From assembly GCA_002914845.1 (NCBI GenBank), contig JXTC01000041.1, positions 265,840-329,839 of the forward strand: DNA of 64,000 bases. The letters run 5' to 3'. Source of the stretch: Trema orientale. Lineage: Eukaryota; Streptophyta; Magnoliopsida; Rosales; Cannabaceae. The translations under genes were made by a program, and so were the position numbers. This document shows, in pieces, positions 45,713 to 54,639 of this stretch. Every line of letters begins with the position of its first letter. Position 1 is the first letter of the stretch. The notes beneath the pieces are model-generated. The model did no database searches and was not told the DNA's origin. It was given only the letters and a program-made list of their open reading frames with translations.

Positions 45713-47038
45713 ATGATAGAGGACACGTATATGATAAAATTACATTATGCATATTATTATTGCCGTTATTATAATTTATAGGTACATTGCTATTATTAAT
45801 TAATATAACGCAAATTAAATAACATGGCACATAGTATAGTGATAATATGGACCCGCTAAAGGGGCTCAATTGAGGGGCTAACAAGCCGGCTGGGTACATC
45901 AAGCTGCTCCCTCGTTTTAGGGTAGGCAATGTAAGTAAGCCAACGATCTGTCACTTTTATTAATTGAGGTAGGAGCTCTCACGTATATACACGAAAACGA
46001 GGAAAGGGCATAAAATGACTTTTTTTATACATTTTTTTTTAAAACTGATATTTTTAAAAGTGTCAAGAACGTCTTGACTTATAATCAAGAATTTTTTGAG
46101 CATTAAAAAGTTCTAAATAATCATTTTAGATTAGTTCAAGCAAGTAACTCTTTGATATTTGATACTCATTTTTTTAAACATATTTTCATAAACTCATTTT
46201 ACCTTTCTTGAGAAATATAAACCATATGTATTTTTTTACGTAAAATGTATACTATAATATACGTATTTTATTCATTTTTATGAATAATAATTATACCTAA
46301 ATATCGGTACACATCTCAAAATATATTCCACAGGTATAAATTTGTATTGTAAATGTAAAATTTACATTATAAACTGTACACTCATATTTTACAGATGAAA
46401 TATATATAAAAAAACAAAGTGGGTATTTTTAACAGGAAAATAAATTGGGCATTTTTGAAATATAATACACAAAAACGGGTACTGGGTGTAAATTTCTCAT
46501 AAAATTGAGCTCCTCCAAATTGAAATGAGTAATTACTCATGCTAGATAGCGAAGTACTTGTGGAATTCAAATTTTTGTTTAAGTTTTGGTATTTCAATTT
46601 TTTGCACAACTAATGAATAAATCACACATTGTAATAGAAATAGGTATCTCAATTTTTGAACAACTAATGAATAAATGAGATATTGCAGTAGAAATAGTAA
46701 ACTTAAAAATTGATTAGACAATTTTTTTTTTTAATTTTAAAATATTATTGTAATAAAAGACCTTAAATTTGATAATCTTTTCACAGAAACTATTCATTTT
46801 CGGAAATGTCAAATTAAAACTTGAGATTATTTTTTTTAATTAATTATTTTCCCCCAAGTTTTAACACCTATCAAAACTCTACGCCTACCAAATCATGTAA
46901 ACTTGGGAAAGCAATAAAATGTGATAATTTCCTTTAAAGAAAATTAAAACCTGAAATTGCCTTAACTGAAATAGAATGAAATTCAAAATGAAATGAAAAT
47001 AAAACTAAATTTGGAAGATCAAAATATGATGTACATAA
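45713..47038. other. Intergenic stretch, nothing recognised
   Basis: AT-rich sequence. 45843..45930 is a slightly GC-richer patch without coding features. A near repeat of CAATTTTTGAACAACTAATGAATAAA occurs near 46592 and 46652. No gene is supported. Confidence 0.45.
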
Positions 47039-47145
47039 GTGATTGTGGATAGAGCCTGATTGATAATCACATCTGTCTCTAATGTTGAGGTATAGAGTTC
47101 AATTTCCCAACCTCAATATCAAAAAATAAAAATAAAAAAAACTTA
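47039..47145 (+). mobile_element. Candidate SINE of a second family
   Basis: GTGGATAGAGCCTGATTGAT is box A-like and GAGTTCAATTTCCC (about 47096) box B-like; an A-rich tail (AAAAAATAAAAATAAAAAA) follows. The 10-mer ATGTACATAA flanks it at 47029..47038 and 47146..47155. It is short and shares no body sequence with the other SINEs. Confidence 0.6.
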
Positions 47146-47364
47146 ATGTACATAAATATTGGGATTTCTAGAGTTTTCTCTTCAAAAATAAAAACAATTA
47201 CAAAAGTATGGTACTATAAAAATAATATAATTTTGTATGGTGTATGAATGATATTTTTGAAAATATCCTGTCAAGTGTCAAATACACGGTTGTATATAAT
47301 ATTATAAAAGTTGCCATCTTTCTTTACAATCTTTATTTAATAAAAATAATTCATAAAATATATG

Positions 47365-47470
47365 AAACTTTTTTGGCCCAGTGGTTAAAGGGGCCTCTCT
47401 TACCTTCTAGCTTGTAAGGGTTTGAGACTCATTTTAACCATTTTCTTTTTTTCTTCACTTTCCTTTTATT
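47365..47470 (+). repeat. Possible SINE fragment of a third type
   Basis: GGCCCAGTGGTTAAAGGGGC resembles box A and GGGTTTGAGACTC box B, spaced about 40 bases apart, followed by a T-rich stretch. No target duplication was found. It directly precedes the GTTACTAG array. Confidence 0.4.
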
Positions 47471-47491
47471 TTTTTATTTATTTTATTTTTC

Positions 47492-48570
47492 CCATAACCA
47501 ATATGGTTACTAGTTTCTTTGGTTACTAGTTATTAGTTTCTCTGATTAATTATTATTAATTTGGTTGATAGTTTCTTTAGTTACTGGTAACTTATTACTT
47601 CTAACCAATTTGGTTCTTGTTACCAGATATCAATTTTATTAATAATTACCGTTTACAAAACTTAGTTACCAATGCAAGACTAGTTACTGATAACCAGCAA
47701 CTAATTTGATACCAATTACAAATTTAGTTATTTTTTTCCTTTAAACTTTTTCCTAACCAATTTGGTTACTAGTTTTTAGTTGATCTGATTTTTTAGTACC
47801 AGTAACTAATCTTATTACTGGTTACTTTAGTCTTTTTGGTTACTCTTTATTAGTTACTAGTTTTTTTGGTTATGGATTATCTCTAACCAGTTTGGTTACT
47901 GGTTACTCTAGTTACCAATTATCAATTTTGTTATTAATTACCATTTATAAGACTTGGTTAGGAATACAAGACTAGTTGTCGGTAATTAGTAATTAATTTA
48001 GTTGCCAGGTACTAATTTTTCTTTTTAATTCTTCCCTAACTAATTTGGTTACTAGTCACTAGTTACTAGTTGATCTGGTTACCAGTATCAATAACTAATC
48101 TTATTATTGGTTACTATAGTTTCTTTGGTTACTAGTTACTAGTTTCTCTGATTATGATTATCTCTAACCAGTTTAGTTATTGATTACTCTAGTTACTAAT
48201 TATCAATTTTGTTAATAATTGCCATTTACAAGACTTTGTTATGAATACAAAACTAGTTACAAGTAACTAGTAACTAATTTAGTTTTCAGTTACTAATATA
48301 GTTAATTTTTTTTTTCCTAATCAATTTAGTTACTAATCACTACTTACTAGTTGATTTGGTTACTAGTACCACTAGTACCAGTAACTAATCTGATTACTAG
48401 TTACTAGTTTCTTTGGATACTAGTTACTCAAGTTACCAATTATTACTTTGTTTATAATAAGACTAGTTATCAAACTAGTAGCTACTTACAAAGACTAGTG
48501 ACTTGTTACTAGTTAGTTGACTATCAGTTACAAATTTGATGACTAATAAATTAGTGGTTACTAGTTACAA
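47492..48570. repeat. GTTACTAG tandem array with a higher-order unit of about 280 bp
   Basis: About 1.08 kb consisting almost entirely of degenerate GGTTACTAG, AGTTACCAG and GTAACTAG motifs. Above that level there is a longer period: a CCTAACCAATTTGGTTACTAG-like block starts units near 47492, 47752, 48035 and 48316, that is 260, 283 and 281 bases apart. Each unit then runs AGTTGATCTG, ACCAGTAACTAATCT, TTTCTTTGGTTAC, TTATCTCTAACCAG, TTACCATTTACAAGACT and a T-rich end. The motif is the same as the core of the foldback elements at 2936 and 52614. No coding sequence is seen. Confidence 0.8.
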
Positions 48571-48719
48571 AATAGTCAATCCTTACTTCACCAAAATAAT
48601 ATTAGAATTCACTTGCACAATAATTTTTTTTTTTGGATACAATCGTCAATTAGGATCATCTATCTACCTAATAATGATTCCAAATAGTATCATTGAAGCA
48701 CAAATACAAGTACTTAAAG

Positions 48720-49560
48720 CTAAGTACAATTTTGCAACATGATGCTACCAAGGCAACTTCATAGTAATCTTCTTCATAGGGAAATTCCCATCCACAGGTC
48801 AGAATAAGGAATAATAAGTCCTAAAGAGTTTGTCTCATTAGCTACCACCAACATTGCTTTGTCCAGTTCCTTGAGAGATTTTACAAACTTAACCCATCGA
48901 ATTTTTTGAAAGAACTAGTAGAGAGATCTACACAGTTTGTCCATTTGATTGGTGTAAGCTCCAGAAACCATTTTATTTTGAAATCTAGGATAAAAATGCA
49001 AAGCAGATAGATAAATAACAACTAAAAAAATATATATATATATAAGAAACGGATTATTATTATAATAGCAATTCAATGAATAGGATTGAAAAAAGATTGA
49101 ATATAAATTTCACAATCTATTTATCACCAAAATGCCGCCAAATAAAATAAAATAATAAAATAAAATTCAAAAAATTCATAACATTATTTTCGGTGTAAAG
49201 ACAATTATCTCATAAAATGAATTCATATTCGAAAATTGGAAAAATAAATTGGGAGAAAAATAAAAACCTAAGAACTAGAATAGAATAAATGAATCCAACG
49301 AAATATATATATATATATTTGAAAAAAAAGAAAGACAAAAGGAAAAATAATTCAAGAAATTACGAACGAGAAATTGAAAATAAAGAAAAGAAAAGAAAAG
49401 TACATGAGATGAGTATAGCATCACAGAAAAATAGAGTTGCAGAGCCCCAAAGCCGAAGGAGAAGCAAGCTCGACAGCAAGAAAAGAGAGAGAGGCCAAAA
49501 GGTAGAGACAAAGAAGAGAGTAGTGGGGGTGAGATGTTGAAGTCACCAAAGATTGAGATC
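48720..49560 (-). pseudogene. Possible minus-strand gene fragment with a 5' UTR intron
   Basis: On the minus strand a TATCCTAG acceptor-like site near 48987 is followed by an ATG at 48971. A frame then reads MVSGAYTNQMDKLCRSLY, stop, FFQKIRWVKFVKSLKELDKAM and VVANETNSLGLIIPYSD before a frame change. Upstream (49550..49430) is a CT-rich stretch like a 5' leader. I do not recognise the protein. The in-frame TAG where CAG would extend the frame, and the frame change, suggest a dead copy. It could also be chance. Confidence 0.25.
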
Positions 49561-50226
49561 TGTGAATTAGAAGGGAAAGTGAAAGTGGTATTCTTCTAAA
49601 AAGTACCGTATATTTGTTATTTTTTTTTTAAATATCGTGGTCTTCCTGATTTCCTCTTAAATATATACTAAACTTAGTTTCTAGTTTATTTTGATTTTAA
49701 TTTTCATTGACGGAAATTTTGAGTTTGTAGTCTATTTTGATTTTAATTTTCATTTGAGGGAAATTTTGAGTTTCATTGTCATTGAAAGGCTCCAATTTTC
49801 TCAACTAACCTTACTTGGAAGGGATAAATTTGGTAGGTGTTAAAAATTCAGGAAAAATTAATTGATAAAATGTAATATGACATTTTAAATTAATATTTTT
49901 AAAAAACGCAGAGTTTTTCACTAGAAAAGGATTAATAAATACGTGGTCACTCATGATAGCCCAATTTGAAATGACATATTATCAATTTATTTGCTTTTTA
50001 AGAGAACCATAAATTCATTAGTTCTACATGAATTAAGATACTCAATTTTGACGGTTGATCATTTCGTTTCTTAATGATAATTATTATCATTATATGTATA
50101 TTATTTATGATGCTATTACCATGTCTTAATCTACAGGTATGTGTATTGTTAAGATCAGATCCATGGTCCTAATACTTTTTATTTGTAAGACTATGTGCGT
50201 ATATGTACATATATACATATATATAA

Positions 50227-50464
50227 GGCCATAATTCGGTAGGTATTTTTTTTTTACCTACTTACAGGTATTTTTTTTAGCCTCTGAATCATTATCTAAC
50301 GATTACCATGATTTGAATAATTTGAAAAAAAAATAAATACACATTATTTAATAATTTTCTCTCTCTTTATTTTTTACTATGAAAAGACGTGCCTGATGAA
50401 TTTTACTTATGCAAAGTAATACCTATAGATAAATAAAAAAAAAATACCTACGGGATTGGTGCTC
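50227..50464. mobile_element. MITE, CACCAATCCAGTAGGTA family, seventh copy
   Basis: The left end GGCCATAATTCGGTAGGTA and right end TACCTACGGGATTGGTGCTC are separated by the family body (ATTATCTAACGATTACC, AAAAGACGTGCCTGATGAAT). TA repeats lie on both sides. Confidence 0.75.
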
Positions 50465-50474
50465 ATATATATAT

Positions 50475-50646
50475 GGGGATGGCTACGGTAGGGGCGTCCC
50501 TACGTAGGGTCATGCTTTAATTATCGTTGGATGAGAATCTGTGGGGAATAACGGGAATCTGTGGAGAATCTATTTATATACATATTCTCATCCAACGGTG
50601 AAGAGATAAGCCCTACGTAAGGGCGCCCCTTACTGTAGACGCGCCC
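50475..50646. mobile_element. MITE with GC-rich 35-bp inverted termini
   Basis: A 172-bp element. The left end GGGGATGGCTACGGTAGGGG and right end read inward as GGGCGCGTCTACAGTAAGGG continue through CCCTACGTAGGG. A second inverted pair, CGTTGGATGAGAAT / ATTCTCATCCAACG, lies inside. It is flanked by TA repeats and starts only 11 bases after the MITE at 50227..50464. There is no ORF. Confidence 0.8.
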
Positions 50647-50702
50647 TATATATATATATATATTATTGAAAGAATCTTTGTGATCAATTGCAAGAGTAAT
50701 GC

Positions 50703-50876
50703 CGGCCAATTGAGGCAAGTTCAGTTAGTCCAAGGTTTGAAGGATGCGTGTATGAGTTTAGGGAGGAGGGGATCAAAATGATTCAAAACTTGGTAGTAAT
50801 GGGTATATAAGTTATTTTTCTTTACCTTTATAACAAGTGGTGGTCATTAGTTAAGCCCTACCTTTTTGAAAAAAAT
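50703..50876 (+). mobile_element. SINE with a 17-bp target duplication
   Basis: The perfect 17-mer AATTGCAAGAGTAATGC flanks it at 50686..50702 and 50877..50893. It starts CGGCCAATTGAGG with a box A-like AAGTTCAGTTAG; the box B region (GATTCAAAACTTGG) is degraded and carries a small insertion relative to the copy at 45529. The shared 3' body (TATTTTTCTTTA, TGGTCATTAGTTAAG) ends in a short A run. The perfect duplication suggests this is the youngest of the three. Confidence 0.88.
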
Positions 50877-50893
50877 AATTGCAAGAGTAATGC

Positions 50894-51890
50894 TAACAAT
50901 AATCTCTTTATCAACCCTGTTGTCAGATATCCTATTTATTCATTGACACAATCCTTTTCTTTTTTTTTTTTTTTTTTCAAACAGTTAAAATAGATGACTT
51001 TCTACTTGATTGTTTTATTTAAAAAAGTAAAAAGGATACGTGTCAACAAATAAAGAAGAAGTCTAATAAAGAGGCTGATATAGAAGCTGTTGTTAGTATT
51101 TCTCTCAATTAGAAATGATGTTGGAAAAGTATACGTTGAGAGGTTCCTAATTATATGTGGGGGAAATGAGAGAATTAACAAAATTTATAAATTTAGTACT
51201 TAATTATATAGAGCTCATTTGAAATAGCTTTTACTTCTATTTTTATGTAGAAGCTAGAATAAGAGAAGTTAAAGTCATGGCTTTAGTATATTGTTTGGAT
51301 ATTATATTTGAAATTTTTAATTTTAGTATCTAGATGGTATTGTTTTGTCTTTTATTCAAATAAGGCCAAACATAGAAATATTAATTTTCATTAAAATCTA
51401 AAATTAAAAAATTTCATAGTTTCTTTGAAGCTCTTTTTAGAGAAGCCACATGAGTTTAGTTTTTTCTAGAAGAGCTTTCAAAGCCCATAAATTCTTTTGA
51501 TATTTCACCTAAACAAGTTGAAAAGCTGCTTTTGAGCTCAAGAAGCCGAAACGTAGTTTCTAAGAGACATGCCCAACAGGCTTAATACTTGCTAGTTTTT
51601 CTCTATTTTTGCTTTAATATTTGGCAAAACTAAAATGAATTGTTTCATTAATGACAATGACGGCGCCATATATGTACCGTGTTACTGATACATACTAATT
51701 TTTTTAAAAAAAAATATATAATCAACAAGGAAAAAAAGGAAAAGCATAAGCATCAAGTCCTAGAGACACATGCACCTAACTGCTTCACCATCATATGCTC
51801 CTAAAACCCCAAAATATTATTAAAAAAGATTAAATAATAATTTACGTACAAGGACAATCTCAATTCAATTAAGTTTGAGCTGATATTGTT
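50894..51890. other. Intergenic stretch, nothing recognised
   Basis: AT-rich sequence with no supported gene. 50960..50979 is a T run. Confidence 0.45.
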
Positions 51891-52290
51891 GGCATCGTGG
51901 CAAGAAATTATAAAGGGAAAATCATTGCAATCCAGGAGTTTAAAGGTGCTTGTGATTTTATGGAAGGTGCTAAAGCGGTTGCTATCAAAGCTATGGAACT
52001 TGCCATCGATAAACGTTGGATTAATGTTATTTTTTAGGGTGATTTCATGAATGTGATCAAGGTTATCAAAGGTGATATTGATGTTATTATTTGTGATGCT
52101 CGTGTGTTGCTCGTGTGTAATGATGCAGCCAATTTACTTCTTCTCAAACTTAATTTATTTTAGTTGAACTCCTAAAAGGTTTAATGAGGTTACTCATAAT
52201 GTGTATGTCAACTATCAGTGGGGTTTAAATTATTCTCATTGTACGGACTATATATATTTCCTGCTCTTATGCATTATCTCCTACTAGTAT
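51891..52290 (+). pseudogene. LINE-type RNase H domain relic
   Basis: The plus-strand frame reads IVARNYKGKIIAIQEFKGACDFMEGAKAVAIKAMELAIDKRWINVIF, stop, GDFMNVIKVIKGDIDV. This matches the plant RNase H-like domain found at the end of LINE ORF2 proteins and in related genes (VARDHKG..., EA.A...AMELA, I.EGDS..VI). After a poorly preserved stretch, TPKRFNEVTHNVYVNYQWGLN resembles the usual end of the domain. The catalytic-type Glu expected before GD is a stop (TAG). Only this domain remains. Confidence 0.65.
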
Positions 52291-52487
52291 GGCTGGAAGC
52301 TAATTTTTTGTGCTAATAACTTTTAATTTATAGTGTATGGTTGAAGTCTGTGCTGATCTATTATTTATGGCCAGCTATCTTGACAGAGATGTATTATCTG
52401 TACATTGAAAATTTTCCTTTTCAAAAACATGGAACATGTCGTAGCAAAGTGGTAAATGTGATAGATATCTACACTGATGGTTATATA

Positions 52488-53412
52488 TGTTAGGTTATAC
52501 GTTTATAACCAAAAGTGGGCCACATGGTTTTATAGCAATTATATAATATTAGGGCTGTCTAATTAAGTGAGGCCATTAAATGATCTAATTGAGGGCTCAG
52601 GAAGTTACTTATTGAGGAAATTAGACATTATATGATAATTTAGAAAAAAATTTGAAAAATACGGTGGTTTAAGTTTTTTTTACGGTGTGGTACGGCTTTT
52701 ATTAGATAAATACCATTTTTTAAAAACTATTTATAAAAATACCATTTTTTAAAATAGTAATTAGCTTCTAGTAACCAGTTTCTAGAAACTGGTAACTAAT
52801 AACCAGAGGTATTTATAACTGGTATATATCTGGTAACTAGTAACCAGTAACAAGTTTCTAGAAATCGATAACCAGTAATTATTTTTAAAAATGGTATTTT
52901 TCTAAATATTTTTTAAAAAGTGATATTTTTCTAATAAAAAGGGTACGAAAATTTAAAAAAAGTCTGAATTCAGTATTTTTGTAATTCTTTTATTTTTTTA
53001 TATGTAAAAGTGATAGAAACCCTTACCTATTTAGTGTGGACTCTGTACTGTGTGGTTACCTAATCCTAGTCTAATAAGGATTGATGGGGTCTCTATTGGT
53101 GACTAGTATATACGGACATAACTATAGGGTTCTGGTCCCCAAGCTAAATAGAACGTGTGCTCTTCTCCTCTATCTCTATCAATAGAGAGAGTTCCCATTG
53201 AGCATACATAGAGTATTCTGGCTGTGGAAGACCTTATACCCTCAGGTTCTAATCAGTTAATTGTTTTGACTTATGTGATCACATCCTTTGTTGTCAAACC
53301 CAATAGATTTAGGTAAGTCACGAATTTCTCTCAACAAATCTTTTCCTGACAATTTAGCATGATAGATTATGGGATTATATTTGATTTGAGAATCCATTAC
53401 ATATATCTAACA
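52488..53412 (+). repeat. 5' LTR, interrupted by a 409-bp insertion
   Basis: Without the insertion and its 9-bp duplication it would be 507 bp, exactly the length of the right LTR. The TATA box of the right LTR (TATATAAG) is TATATACG here. Confidence 0.9.
52614..53022. mobile_element. GTTACTAG-core foldback element nested in the LTR
   Basis: A 409-bp insert starting GAGGAAATTAGACATTAT and ending GTGATAGAAACCC, flanked by TTACTTATT (52605..52613) and TTACCTATT (53023..53031). The right LTR carries the uninterrupted site TTACCTATT at 59229..59237, so both ends are fixed by an empty site. Imperfect inverted arms surround a core of CTAGTAACCAG/GGTAACTAG motifs (about 52765..52880). It is the same family as 2936..3338. 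No ORF is present. The 9-bp duplication points to a Mutator-type transposase in trans. Confidence 0.88.
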
Positions 53413-53414
53413 AG

Positions 53415-53427
53415 TGGTATCAGGAGT
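53415..53427 (+). other. Primer-binding site of the plus-strand Copia element
   Basis: TGGTATCAGGAGT lies two bases after the 5' LTR, complementary to the 3' end of plant initiator-Met tRNA apart from one or two bases. Confidence 0.85.
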
Positions 53428-53686
53428 AGGAAATCATGTTAAATTGCTTAAAATAATTATGCATGTCTCTATTTTGTGATATCTTTATCTATTTGGTTTT
53501 CTAGGGTTTAGATATAACATGTATGGTTGATGAATTTTTCATGATTTTGTTGAGATATTGAGTATTTGAGAGTTAAATTTTGAGTTTTGGGTCATAAAGT
53601 TTATAGATTAGGGCGAAAAATTGCGTCAGTTTGAGTTACCCAATTTTAAAATCGGATAATTTATACTAAGGACGCAACTTGACGCT

Positions 53687-53770
53687 GCGGCGCCCAGAAC
53701 AGAGAGTTGGCTCTGTGGCGCCCAGAACAGAGAGTTGGCTCTGTGGCGCCCAGAACAGAGAGTTGGCTCT
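53687..53770. repeat. Three 28-bp tandem repeats in the Copia leader
   Basis: Units 53687..53714, 53715..53742 and 53743..53770, each GYGGCGCCCAGAACAGAGAG followed by TTGGCTCT. They lie in a sharp GC-rich pocket (about 53680..53875) that also holds CACTGCAGTGCCAC and GGCGCCGCAGCGCC. The open frames across it are repeats, not genes. Confidence 0.9.
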
Positions 53771-54299
53771 ACGGCGTCAATCAATGGCACTGCAGTGCCA
53801 CACTCAAGCCGAGCGCCACCATACATCACGGTGGTACCGTAGTGCCACATACTGGCGCCGCAGCGCCACCACCTGGGTCAGAAAATTTTTTTTAGGTCAT
53901 TTTTGACCTAATTGAGGAATACAGTATTCGTTTTAGGTAGAATTAAGTCGTTTTCGACTCAATTCAAGGAGTTCCAACTTGAAACTTAACCAATCAGTTT
54001 TGTTTTCTCAACGCAGCTTCAGTACGATCCATACTTTATCCGTTGAAAACTCTATTTGGCTTTAAAAGTTGATAAAAGTACTTAAAACTCAGTCGGTCAT
54101 CTATAAAGACTTGTGCATTAAAATTTTCAGTTTAATATTCTGGGCACTTTAGTTATTTTTTTTCTATGCACTATTTGTTTAAATATTTTGAAATAGATGA
54201 GTTGAAACAGCATGTTGCCAAAGTAACCTCTATTGTGTAGATTTATTTATTTTGAAATATTTGAATGATTGTGTATTTATTGTTCATGCGAATAATTAC

Positions 54300-54500
54300 C
54301 GGCCCAAAGGAAGGTGATTATTTGGCCGAATAATGAATACACCTGCGGTAATAGATATGTGATGGTTATTAAGTTTCCATATGGACAGTAAATCGGCCTA
54401 AAGGAAGATTTGCTGTCTGACAGGATTTACTGTCAATATTTGATTACTGCACTGAAGAGTACAATGTACAAGTTAATAAGTCAGCCCAAAGGAAGACTTA
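54300..54500 (+). repeat. Three dispersed GGCCCAAAGGAAG motifs in the Copia leader
   Basis: CGGCCCAAAGGAAGGTGATT (54300), CGGCCTAAAGGAAGATTTGC (54394) and CAGCCCAAAGGAAGACTTAT (54482), about 90 bases apart. They lie between the primer-binding site and gag, where packaging or dimerisation signals usually lie; that role is inferred. Confidence 0.7.
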
Positions 54501-54639
54501 TTGATGTTGTTCTAGGTATCTTATGATGGAAGCCCAACATATATGTTTGATGTCATATTTTATTATTGTATGCTTAATTTATGACGTATCATTAATGTGA
54601 ACTGTTATTTTTGCTTTTGTTCTCTGTTCAGTTTTTGCT

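Noticed and set aside
47492-48570. Reading the GTTACTAG array as a telomere-like repeat
   Set aside because: Plant telomeres are TTTAGGG-type; this motif is a degenerate octamer in units of about 280 bp and also forms the core of mobile elements.
53626-53906. Open frames over the 28-bp repeats in the Copia leader
   Set aside because: Created by tandem GC-rich repeats with a length not divisible by three; the peptides are repeat translations in both directions.
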